A stretch of 64,000 nucleotides of DNA from contig JAPDFW010000063.1 of assembly GCA_028826165.1 (NCBI GenBank), positions 372,001 through 436,000 of the forward strand, given 5' to 3'. The stretch is from Anaeramoeba ignava. Its lineage: Eukaryota; Metamonada; Anaeramoebidae. Shown here in pieces: positions 34,301 to 45,300 of the stretch. The notes under the pieces were generated by a model that made no database searches, was not told the DNA's origin, and saw nothing but the letters and a program-made list of their open reading frames with translations. The position numbers and the translations under genes are program-made. Position 1 is the stretch's first letter; each line of letters begins with the position of its first letter.

Positions 34301-37300
34301 CCTTTTGTTAATTTGTTTGATAAGTTCATTGCTCAATTTTGTTATAGATTTTATTTTGATTTTTTTTAAAGAATTTTTAATTATTGGCCAAGTAAAATTA
34401 TTTTTGATTAAATAGAAAAATCCTGTAGAATAATTTATCCAATTATCGGTTTGATTGTGAATAATATTGTTTAAAATTTCTTGTGAAACAGATCTTCCTT
34501 TTCCAAAAATTAATTTTAAGATTGGATAAATCACTTTATTTTTTTCTTGAATATTTAATAAAGGAGTTGAAACTAAAAGTAATTGATTTGTTGATAAAAT
34601 TCCTGATAATTTCTCTTTTGAAATATTTTTGCTATCTTCTTCCCAATTTTTTAAAGTTTGTTTAATATTTTTTTCCAATTCTTCCATTTTTTCTGAATAA
34701 CTATCATCATCTTCATTGATTTCAATTTCTTTGTTAATTCCTGGAATTTGTTTATAATACTTTATTGGAATAAACTTTTTTAAATATGTATTAATTGATT
34801 GAATTGTTTCAAAAAGAAGTTCAAATTGTCTTAGTAATGGAGATTCTTTATATTTAGTTGGATACTCATCAAATTGATTATAATTTTGACTTTTATTCTT
34901 TTTGTTTAAAGCAACTCTCCACATACTTATGAAATCTTCAAAATTAAGTATTTCTTTTTCTTCATTAATTTGGCATTGAAAAATTGGTTCTTCAAGTCTA
35001 AAAATAATTTTGGATCCGTTTTTGAAAATTTTTTCAATTTTATCGCTTAAAATATCTGATAATTCTTTAATATTTTGTTCTTTGAATAAAGGGAAGTTTT
35101 TGACTAATAATTTGAAATTAGTTTTTTTTATCTTTTCCTCCATTTCTTTTTGAATTTTTGAGAGTTGTTTTGTTATTGAATCAAAATCTTGGAATTTTTT
35201 TGTAAAGAAAGGATTGAAAATATCAATAAAATTAATTAGGTATTTCTTTGTTTGATTTAAATCATCATCATTAATTATATCTTGATTTTGAATTTCTTTT
35301 TTTAAATTATCAATAGTTTTTTCTTTTAATTCTTCTTTTATCCATTTAATTATTGTTTGATCTTTTTCATCTTGATTAGGGAATAAATCATTTATCAAAT
35401 CGAGTATTTGGATATTAACTTTCAAAGTTTTTTCAATTTTTTTTTTTAATTTTGTAATTTCAGAAAGTTTATTTTGTTTCCAATTTTGTTGCCAATTTTT
35501 AATATTTGATAATTCTTCATCATTTTTGTTTTGAATAAAAATTTCACAAAATTTAATTAAAGGATTAATTCTATTGATTATTTTCCTAAATTCAAAAAAT
35601 TGCTGGATTCTGTTTTTTGTTTTTTTTGTTATGAATTTTTTTTGTTCAGATTGATTTTGTTCGTTATATTTTTTAAAATTTTTGTAATCTTTATCAAGAT
35701 ATTCTTCTTTTGCTATTGGTAATTCAGTATTTATATATTCTAAATTTGGATCTTTGTTTAAATACCTTATCAATTTTTCCCATTCACTTTTTACTTTACT
35801 TAAAATTTGATCAATACTTAAATCTTCATTTCCTTTAGATTCAATATTTTTTGTTAATTTTTCTTGATATAAAAAACTTATAGAATATAAAATAATGTTA
35901 AACCAAGTATCTTTTTCTTTCTTTACTGTTGTAATGAATTTTTGGAATTGATCGATTGTAATTTCCATTTTGTCAATTTTTTCCCAATTTTGGAATTTTT
36001 CTTTAAGTTTCTTTTCATTAAATTTGAGTAATAAATCTTTAATTGGAGAAAATTCTTTAATAAGTTTTGAGTATTTTTTTTTGTTTTTTTGAGTGTTTTT
36101 TTTCAAATTCTCTTGGGATAAAGAGAATAATTCTTTTCAAATTTTTTTCATTATCTTGGAAATTCTTTAAATAATTCATTGTAGCTTGTTTTGGATTTGG
36201 TAATTTGATAAAATATTTGTAGATTTCTTTTTGATATTTTTCCAATCTTTCTTTAAAATCATGAACCAAATTAATTTCATTTGAATTTAAATTTTTTTCA
36301 TATAATAAATTGTTTTTAGGATTTGAATTATTGAATTGCAAGAACAAGATCATTATATTCAATCCATCTTTTTGATAAACCTTCTTTATTTTGGATAATT
36401 TCATCAAAAGAACTTTCTAATTTTTTTCTTTCATTCAACAAATATTCGCTCCAACTTTCTAATTGGATTTTTATTGGAAGAAATCTTAAAAATTGTTTTT
36501 TTGAAACATTTTTGAAATCATTTTCTAAATCCATCAAATAGAATCCTTTTTGCTTTTTCATCTAATACATCACAAATATGAAATCTTGTTTGATTGTCTT
36601 TGATTTGTTTATTGCTGTATTCATAATAACTTTTATCTTGGAAAATTATAACTAAATCAGATAATTTTTCAATATAACTTCTTTTTTCATTTTTCAAACA
36701 GGGTTGATTAAAAAGAGAATGATCAACAATCTCAGGAAATATTCTTGATATTTTCCTAATAGAACTTCTTAGACTTTTCTTTTTCTTTTTCTTAGAATCA
36801 TTTTCGTTTTCCTTATATGTTTCTTTTGTTTCTGAACTTGCTATAAAATAATAAAAATTCATCCAAAATTGAAAACATTCCAATAAATTAGGGAAAATTG
36901 TATTTTTCAAATTATCCTGGAAACTTGGAATTAAAAATAGATTTATCATCAATTCTTTTTTTTAGAATTGCGTTAATAAAATTGAACCAATTTATGTTTT
37001 TGAACTTTAATGATTTGCCGAAAATATTGATTAAAACTTTTTTTGAAAGTTCAGAAAGTTTAAAGTGGTAATTTGCATAAAAAGAAAAGAGAATTTCAAG
37101 GTCTTTTTGTTGAATATTTTTGGATTTGTGAATTCATTTTTGAAAGTAATGAAAAGAGGAAGAAAAATGATTTTTTTTGATTCTTCGTAATTTTGGTTTG
37201 AATTCAGAAAGAAAATTAGTGAGAATATTAAAAACATCAGGATTTTCTTTTGTTTGATAAAATTCGATGATTTGTTTATTGCATTCAATTAAATCATCTT

Positions 37301-37814
37301 TTTTACTTTCGTTGAAAATTTTATTCAGAATTGATTTACTGTATCTTAATCCAAGAACAAAAAGAATTTTTGCAATATTTTCTGGTTTTGATTTGAAAGT
37401 AACTTTTGAAGTTTGTTTTGTTTGAAATCCTTTTTTTGAGAATTGATTAAGAAATTCAAAGAAAAATTGCCAATGCTTTTCTTTCAATATTTTTTTTTCA
37501 CTTGGAGTTGAATAATCAATAACTGCATCAATAACTCTTGTTCCATATTTTTTTGAATCTTTTTCATCGAAATCAAAAATAATCTTTGATTCTTTAATGT
37601 CAATTTTTTTGAATTCTTTTTCTTTCTCTTTTTCTTTTTCTTTTTCTATATCAAATGTGTAATTAAGTTCTTTTTCTAAAAAATAAATGGTATAAAAGTG
37701 AACATCATTTGATTCAAAAATTTGTTCAATTTCTTTTGTTTCTTGATTTGAATCTTTGTATTTAAGTTTTGGTTTTCCTTTTTTAACTGTAATTAATGTA
37801 ACTATTGTTTGCAT
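28312..37814 (-). CDS. RNF213 (mysterin)-like AAA+ protein, interrupted and lacking the E3 C-terminus
   Basis: RNF213-family giant read from ATG 37814; the longest open piece is 31250–36106 (1,618 aa). AAA2 P-loop-like: NEGDGKSYQIRKF (~33770). AAA3 has canonical Walker A GETGCGKT (~32450) and Walker B ILFFDELNT (~32230). AAA4 has GKPG|TSKL split by an intron (31205–31290), then FLQCSPITTTQGI, Walker B VVILDEVALAE, SDWVLDPSNTNRGI, FGLRDFYYFLKMIGY and ILNRFEKYLL, all diagnostic of RNF213. The protein ends in a Lys/Leu-rich tail running into a hexamer array, so RING/RZ and the C-terminal module are absent. Frame breaks lie near 36935, 36558, 36335, 36090 and 31035, with in-frame TGA at ~37136 and TAG at ~29010. 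It is either a decaying pseudogene or an ATPase-only paralogue blurred by consensus errors; RNF213 itself is an E3 ligase in antimicrobial defence and lipid handling. Confidence 0.75.
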
Positions 37815-38000
37815 TTGAATTTTTTTGTTTTAAAAATTTAAAAATGAATAAAAAAAAGGAAAAAAAAATTTTGTTTTTAATTAATTTTTAAAAAAAATAA
37901 GTAAAAAAAGTGGAATTTGCTTTTTGTTTATAAATTTAATTTGGAAATTATTTTTATTATTAAGTCTTATTAAATTTATTTTTATTCTTTTATTCTGATT
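37815..38000. other. Short spacer upstream of the first RNF213-like gene
   Basis: A/T-rich, with T- and A-runs; presumably holds the promoter of the minus-strand RNF213-like gene and the 3' end of the RCC1–BTB copy at 38001. No conserved motif seen. Confidence 0.4.
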
Positions 38001-39765
38001 TTAATTTTGATTATTAAATTTGTTAATTAATAAATCAAATAAATTTGGATTTGTTTGATTTAATTGAAAATAATCAATTCCAATTTCTAATTCATTAATA
38101 ATTTCTTGTGTAATTTGAATTCCTTCTTTAATTTGATTTGAATAAATCCAATATTCAAATATTTGAAATGATTTATTACTTAATTCACTATAATCTGTAA
38201 CTTTATTAGATTTATCTTCTGTTACAGATAAAAACATTCCTCGATATAATTCACTTCTCATTATTAATATTAATTTTGGAAATTTATATTGTTTTTCTTT
38301 TCTTTCAATTATAAAATCTTTTTCATTTTCATTTTCATTTAAATAAATTCTTTTCATTGTTTCTTCAATTCTTTCATTTGAATTTATAATTTCTTTGATT
38401 TCAGAATATAATTTTGGATTTATTATTCTGTTTGAATAAATCATTTCAAATATTTGATTTGATTCTTTAATTGATTTTTTTGAAATAATTTCTTTAAGTT
38501 TTTCAATTTCATTTTGATTTAATCTATATTTCAATATTAATTTATGAGCTTCAATTATTTCTTCATTTTTGGTTTTAAATGAAATATCACAAAATTCTTT
38601 TCTTCTAAATAATTTTATCAAATCTTCTTCAAGATTGGAAAAAGAAGGAGGAGAATAATAAAGAAATGAATGATAAGAACCACAAGAAATATGATAATTA
38701 GAAATATCTTCATTAAATCTTAATTTAGGAATTTCAATTTGAATTGGAATTAATTGATCTTTTGTATTTCCAGTTCCTAATTCACCATAATAATTATTTC
38801 CAAATACAATCAATTTTGAATTGGAAGTTAAAATCAAAGTATGAGAATCACCAACAGAAATTTCAAGAATATCATCATCATTTTCTTCAAATAAAGATGA
38901 TTTGATTTCAGTAAATTCATAAGTATCTCCATCTTTGCCAAATCCATTTAATCGATAATCTCCACATGAATAAACTTTTCTTTTTGGATTTTGATTTTGA
39001 TTTTCGATTTTCAATCAACATTATTGAATGATAAAATCCACATTGAATATCAATTATTTTGCCTTTTGGAATATTTTGTATTTTGGTTAATTTTTGGATT
39101 GTTATTTCTTCTTTTCTTCTTGATTCTCCTAATCCAAGTTGAGTATATTCATTATATCCGCATCCAAATAATTCTTGATTTGAATTTAAAAGAAAAACAG
39201 CTAATGAATTAATTCCTGAAAATATTTTAGAAATATTTTTCATCATTAAAATTGGTTTTTGTGTTTTTTGAAGTGTTTCAGTATCAAAACCAAGTTGACC
39301 AGATCCATTTGAACCAATTCCATAAGCATTTTGATTTGAAGTTAATAAGTAAATTGAAAATCTTCCAGAAACAATATCTTGAATTATTCTATCATTTTTA
39401 TCTTCAATTAATGATGAAATATTAATAAATTCTTTTGTATTAATATATCTTCCTTTGGCAAATACATTTCCTTCTTTTGTTAAAATAGCTTCATTTTGAT
39501 AACCAACAGTTACTTTTTGAATATTTTCTTCAATTTGGATTTTTGAAGGATTTTGTTTTGAATTATTTTCTCTTAAATATTCTATTGCTTTTCCATTTTC
39601 AAAAAGGAAAATTGTTCCAAAATAACTTGATGAAATTTGTTTAATTTGTTTTTCATTTTCATTTTCATTTTCAAATTTAAATTGAATTGGTTTTTTTATT
39701 TTATCTGGTTCATTTTTTATAAGTTTTGGAAATAGATTTTTACCAAAAAATATAATTTCATTCAT
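38001..39765 (-). pseudogene. RCC1–BTB gene with a one-base insertion
   Basis: Member of the MNEIIFFG family, starting MNEIIFFGKNLFP at 39765. RCC1 blades (GSNGSGQLGFD, CGYNEYTQLGLG, CGDYRLNGFGKD, FGNNYYGELGTGN) and both BTB segments to the normal IDYFQLNQTNPNLFDLL C-terminus are present. The frame breaks near 39010: paralogues read MLIENENQNQNPKRK, but here an inserted C (AAATCGAAAATC for AAATGAAAATC) sends the first frame into KSKSKKKSLFMW while the rest continues in the frame of 38001–39014. The insertion is outside a homopolymer, so a genuine mutation is more likely than for other breaks here. The rest is so well preserved that inactivation would be very recent, or a consensus error. Confidence 0.6.
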
Positions 39766-39774
39766 TTTTGAAAA

Positions 39775-40077
39775 GAAAAAAAATGAAAAAAAAAATTTTG
39801 GAATTTTAATTTTAATTTTAATTTTAATTTTGATTTTAATTTTGATTTTAATTTTAATTTTGATTTTGATTTTAATTTTAATTTTAATTTTAATTTTAAT
39901 TTTAATTTTAATTTTAATTTTAATTTTAATTTTAATTTTAATTTTAATTTTTAATTTTAATTTTAATTTTAATTTTAATTTTAATTTTAATTTTAATCTT
40001 CCAATTACGAATACAAATTGGAAAAGAATCTAAATTAGAAAATAAAAGAAAAAAATAAAGGGAAAAAGGAAAAAAAA
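39775..40077. repeat. (ATTTTA)n array upstream of the RCC1–BTB copy
   Basis: 39805–40000 is almost pure ATTTTA with a few ATTTTG units. It lies directly before the start of the RCC1–BTB gene (39765), as the array at 3925 does for the copy at 3918. The remaining ~75 bp to the HNH gene stop is A-rich with nothing recognisable. Confidence 0.85.
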
Positions 40078-42301
40078 TCAATTCAAATTATCATAATAAC
40101 TAAACTTTGATTTTTTGGATTTTTGTTCATTTTCATTTGAAGAATTTTGTAATTGTGAATTTTGATTTGAATCATTTATATTAAAATTTCGGAATAGAGA
40201 ATTTAATTGTGAATTTAATTGTGGATTTTGTATTTGTGAATTTAATTGTGAATTGATTTGTGAATTTAATTGTGAATTTAATTGTGGATTTTGTATTTGT
40301 GAATTTAATTGTGAATTTAATTGTGAATTTAATTGTGAATTTATTAATTGTGGATTGATTTGTGAATTGATTTGTGAATTTAATTGTGAATTTAATTGTG
40401 GATTTTGTATTTGTGAATTTAATTGTGAATTTAATTGTGAATTTAATTGTGAATTTAATTGTGAATTTAATTGTGAATTTAATAATTGTGGATTGATTTG
40501 TGAATTTAATTGTGAATTTAATTGTGAATTTAATAATTGTGGATTGATTTGTGAATTTAATTGTGAATTTAATTGTGAATTTAATTGTGGATTTAATTGT
40601 GAATTTAATTGTGAATTTATTAATTGTGAATTTTGATTTGAATCATTTATATTAAAATTTCGGAATAGAGAATTTAATTGTGGATTTTGTAATTGTGGAT
40701 TTAATTCATTATTTGAAATCCTTTGAGGTAAAGAAAATGTGGGTTGAATAGAATCATCTCCATAAGCAAGATATGAAAAAGAAATTCCATAAAAATTATT
40801 GGTTCGATTTTTTCTTCCAAGTAAAAATTGTTGAACAGATAAACCTACTGATAAGGTTTGAGGTTGAATACAATTTAGAATAAAATTTCCTTTTTCAAAA
40901 TTTGCTTTTGCTTGACAAAAATGAAAATTTGAAAGAACAGAAAGTCCACCTAAAAAAATTAAATTAAATTAAAATTAAATATAAATTAAAATTAAATCAA
41001 AATCAAATTAAATTAAATCAAAATTAAAATTAAAATTATAAATTATAAATCAAAATTAAAATTAAAATTAAATATAAATCAAAATTAAATTAAATCAAAA
41101 TTAAAATCAAAATTAAATTAAATTAAATTAAATTAAATTAAATTAAATTAAACCAAATTAAAATTATAAATTAAATATAAATTAAAATTAAATATAAACC
41201 AAATTAAAATTAAATATAAATCAAAATTAAATTATAAATTAAATTATAAATTAAATTAAAATTAAATTAAATCAAAATTAAATCAAAATCAAAATTAAAT
41301 TAAATTAAATTAAATATAAATTAAAATTAAATTAAAATTAAAATTAAATTAAATATTAAATTAAAATTAAATTAAATTAAAATTAAATTATTTGTTGTTA
41401 TTTTTTTTTGGAAAAAGAAAACCTCGAGAAAAAGGAAAAATATGATCAATAGAAAAAGAACAAATTGAATCTGTTTTTGCAAGAAGAGAAATAACATTTC
41501 CAAACATATCAACACGATGAGTATAATAATCAGAAGTATTTTCAAGCTCAGGAATAGTATCAAGAGAATCCCACAAAACAGAAAACTCGTCTGGATTAAA
41601 ATTTGAAGGAATTTGATTAGGATTTAATTGGCGATTTAGCTTAAGTTGACGAATTTTCTGCATCAACATATCCTTTTGCTCTTGAATTTCTCGATACTCA
41701 TGGTGTTGCAATTGAGGGAATGCATAATTATGGAGCCAATCAGCAAGTAGTTGTCTGTCCATGAACTTCTCAAAATGGAAATTTTTCCAATTTTCAATTT
41801 CCCAAATATTTTCTCTTGAATATCGAGTCTCAATTTTGAACCAAAAAGAACCATTTTGATCAGGAATTTTCATGCATCTTGTTTCACTGAATTCCAAAGG
41901 ATATGGTAAATTGCTGTCTTTCCACCAATGCTCCCTTCTGGAGCTTTGCATGAATGGGTTAAAGTTCTCATTTTGTGGTGTTATTGGGAAATTTCTTCCC
42001 AAATTTTGTATTGAAAGTCTAAGTGAATCCACAAGAATCGGAAACTTTTGTGAAAATAGATTAAAAGTATCTGGGAATCGAGTGATAATTTGTTGAAGCA
42101 AATTGATCTGTTGTTCAGAATTCTTCATTGAAATTTTTTTTTTATAATTTAATTTTTAATTTTAATTTTTATTTAAATTTTTTTATATTTTTTTATATTT
42201 ACTAAATTTGGTAAAATTTCTAAAGTCATTCCAATAATTTCAGCTCTTGTTTTATTTCTTTCTTCTTCTAAATTTTTTTTTTCATCAAAAATTGTAAACA
42301 T
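40078..42301 (-). CDS. HNH endonuclease-domain protein with LNSQ-repeat tail
   Basis: Exon 42203–42301 starts MFTIFDEKKNLEEE. A GTAAAT…GAAG intron (42123–42202) joins it in phase 0 to 41423–42122, then a 473-bp intron (40950–41422) leads to 40078–40949; 556 residues. Without the first exon, ATG 42128 (MKNSEQQ) is the alternative start. The nuclease core reads YTHRVDMFGNVISLL, SIDHIFPFSRG|GLSVLSN, CQAKANFEKGN, which fits the eukaryotic HNH pattern DHIxPfSkGG…N…N-x-x-K. The splice junction falls between the two glycines. No CxxC zinc pairs are seen. The last ~190 residues are tetrapeptides LNSQ/LNPQ/INSQ, flanked on both sides by copies of SLFRNFNINDSNQNSQL. The N-terminal ~200 residues (HWWKDSNLPYPLEF, WLHNYAFPQLQHHE) are unrecognised. 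All phases close, so the gene looks intact. Confidence 0.75.
40195..40690 (-). repeat. 12-bp coding repeat (LNSQ)n in the HNH gene
   Basis: About forty 12-bp units, AATTTAATTGTG on the plus strand, read in frame as LNSQ with LNPQ, INSQ and LQNPQ variants. The array is bounded by two copies of the segment encoding LFRNFNINDSNQNSQ (plus strand ~40168–40205 and ~40640–40680), so a larger block containing the array edge was duplicated too. The open frame on the opposite strand (CEFNCEFN…) is a shadow. Confidence 0.9.
40950..41422 (-). repeat. HNH-gene intron of AAATTAAA repeats
   Basis: GTTTTC donor at 41422 and TTTTTTTAG acceptor at 40950. Between them lie short, irregular AAATTAAA/AAATCAAA/AAATATAAA repeats. 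The flanking codons give FSRG|GLSV in phase 1, restoring the HNH consensus glycine pair. Confidence 0.85.
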
Positions 42302-42357
42302 TTTAAAAATGGAAAAAAAGGAAAAAAATGAAAAAAAATATTTTTATATTTTTATTT

Positions 42358-45300
42358 TTAATTTTTTTGATTTGAAAAATTTAATGTAAATTGATAAACT
42401 GAAACTAAATTCCCTAATAAAATTATATTTTTTCGATCAAAATTATTCTTAATTTCATTATAAATTTGGGAATTCTTTATCTTTTAATTGAAAAAAGTAA
42501 TAATTTTCTAAATGGATAAACTGGATCAAATTTTGCTGAAATTTTAGTTATAAATTGTTCTAATAAATCAATAAATTTATCAATATAAATTTCAATTCTT
42601 TTTAAAGAGTTTTGTAATTCATTAATTTTGGAAAGCAACCATTTCAGATTTAAATTTTTCTGGAAGTTTTTCAATAATTTTTTTTAAATCATATTTTAAA
42701 TGATTTTGAAAAAATAAAAGATGTTTTAATTTTGCTTGTTCTTTAAAAGTAGGTGAAGAAAGTCCAATATCATCAAAAATATCAATTTCCATTTTATTTT
42801 GTATAAATTCCATAATTGATAATTCTGTTAATTCATTCATTTTATTTAAATCATTCATTTCATTTAAATCTTTCATTTTATTTAAATCATTCATTTCATT
42901 TGAATCTTTCATTTTATTTAAATCTTTCATTTCATTTGAATCTTTCATTTCATTTAAATCATTCATTTCATTTGAATCTTTCATTTTATTTGAATTTTTC
43001 ATTTTATTTAAATCTTTCATTTTATTTAAATCTTTCATTTCATTTAAATCTTTCATTTTATTTGAATCTTTCATTTTATTTAAATCTTTCATTTCATTTA
43101 AATCTTTCATTTCATTTAAATCTTTCATTTTATTTAAATCTTTCATTTTATTTAAATCTTTCATTTCATTTAAATCTTTCATTTCATTTGAATTTTCATT
43201 TCATTTAAATCTTTCATTTCATTTGAATCTTTCATTTTATTTAAATCTTTCATTTCATTTAAATCTTTCATTTCATTTAAATCTTTCATTTTATTTAAAT
43301 CTTTCATTTCATTTAAATCTTTCATTTCATTTAATTCATTCATTTTGTTTAAATCATTCATTTCATTTGAATCATTCATTTCATTTAATTCTTTCATTTC
43401 ATTTAATTCATTCATTTCATTTAATTCATTCATTTCATTTGAATCATTCATTTCATTTAAATCTTTCATTTCATTTAAATTTTTCATTTTATTTAAATTT
43501 TTCATTTCATTTAAATTTTTCATTTTATTTAAATCTTTCATTTTATTTAAATCTTTCATTTCATTTAAATCTTTCATTTTATTTAAATCTTTCATTTTAT
43601 TTAAATCTTTCATTTTATTTAAATCTTTCATTTCAATCATTTTGCAACTTGAAATCACAACTTCAATTAATTCTTTGCATTTTCCATATAATCCATAATT
43701 TTCCAATTCATTTTTGATTTTTCTCCAAATTTTAATATCAACTTCTTCTTGTTTCCAATTTTCATTATTAAGAAATTCAATATCTAATTCTGGTTTTTCA
43801 TCGTAATAAATAAAATTTTTAATTTTGGAAGATAAAATAAATGGTTTCTTTAAATTTTCAATTTCTTTTTTAATATAATTTTCAAAAATTTTAAGTTCAT
43901 TAAATGAATTATTATAATTATTGATTTTCTCAAATTCTTTCATATCAAAATTGAAAAATTGAATTGAATTGAAATCATTTAAAGAAATTGGATAATTAAT
44001 TTCTTGATTTTCATAATTCTCTTGATTAATTTTGTTAAAAATTGAAGATAGTAATTTTGATTGAATAAATTTGTTATTAAGATTAATTCCATGTTGAATT
44101 AATGTTGAAATCATTAAATTATAGTTTTCTTTCCTGGCAAACAAACATCAATAAAAGATTCTTCATTAATTTCAATTATAAATTCATTGATTGGAATTTC
44201 ATTCATAATTTGTAAATATTTTGTTTCTTTTGAACATAAATTCCAATATTCTTGAAATTGGAAATATAAATCTTGATTTTCATTTTCAATAATATTTTTG
44301 AATTGAATTGTTCTGGATTCTTTTCTTGTTATTTTTTGATTAAATTTTTGCATTACATAACTTCCAAATTTGATAAATCCTTCAAATAAATTCAATATTT
44401 TCAATTCTTGGATATTTTCAATAACAAATTTAACAAAAATGGAAACATTATTGAGTTTTTCTTCTTTTGATAAAATAAATTGATAACATGATATAAATTT
44501 GTTTTTGGTAAATCAAATAAATTTAATTTATCACTTGGTTGTTTGAATATCTTCTGGATTTTCTTTGTGTTTTTAATAACTTTCTCGATAATTGTTGAAT
44601 GATTTTTGTTATAAATATTTGAAAAAACTTCTTCAAATTTGTTTCTATAATCTAAATCCAAGAAATTGTCTTTCCTGAATAAATTTTCAGGAATCTTATA
44701 TTGAGAAATCAAATTCAAGGTTTCATGATAATAAAGAATTGTTTGGTAATTTGATAAATTTAATAATCCTGATAAAATGGATAAATCATTCCCAATGTGT
44801 GATCTTAATTGATTAATTAATTCTTCTTGTGTTTCTGGTTTAAAAACAAAATTATTAATAAGTGAAATGAAATGTCTGGAAAATTTTTCTGATATTATTG
44901 AAATTGAAATAACTGAAAGATGAATAAATAAGCGAATAATTCTGAAAGTTATTGGATGCATTTTCCTAAATGTAAATGCTGGATTTGTATTTAGGAATTT
45001 AGAAACTGAATAAGAAGTGCAATTTTCAAAAAATTTGGAATCAATTTTCTTTTGATTTTGATTTACTTTTAATTTGGATAAACAAAATTCACACCAATTT
45101 TGTAATTTAATATGTGAAAATTTAACAAAATTTAAATGATTTTTTTTGCATAAAGACCATAAATTGAGTTTATCTTCTTCTTCTTTTTCATTTATAAAAT
45201 CTGGATAAAATGAATAAGATCCCATTGAAGGCCAATATAATTTTTCAAGTAATTCTTGTTTTAATTGCGATTCTCCAACTTCGAATATAAGATCTGATGA

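Noticed and set aside
29008-37140. Reassigned stop codons: in-frame TGA near 37136 and TAG near 29010 in the first RNF213-like gene
   Set aside because: TGA clearly terminates GCN5, the Ran-binding protein, the GPR107 homologue and the HNH protein, so it is not a sense codon; the paralogue has no matching readthrough. TAG is not seen as a gene end here but one case is no evidence for recoding.
40253-40636. Plus-strand frame of CEFNCEFN repeats, which looks Cys-rich
   Set aside because: Antisense of the LNSQ array; the minus strand joins in frame to the HNH domain, so the Cys-rich reading is accidental.
42816-43717. Long plus-strand frames encoding HLNLSFYLN-type repeats
   Set aside because: Antisense shadow of the MKDLNK array of the minus-strand RNF213-like gene; the conserved protein is on the minus strand.
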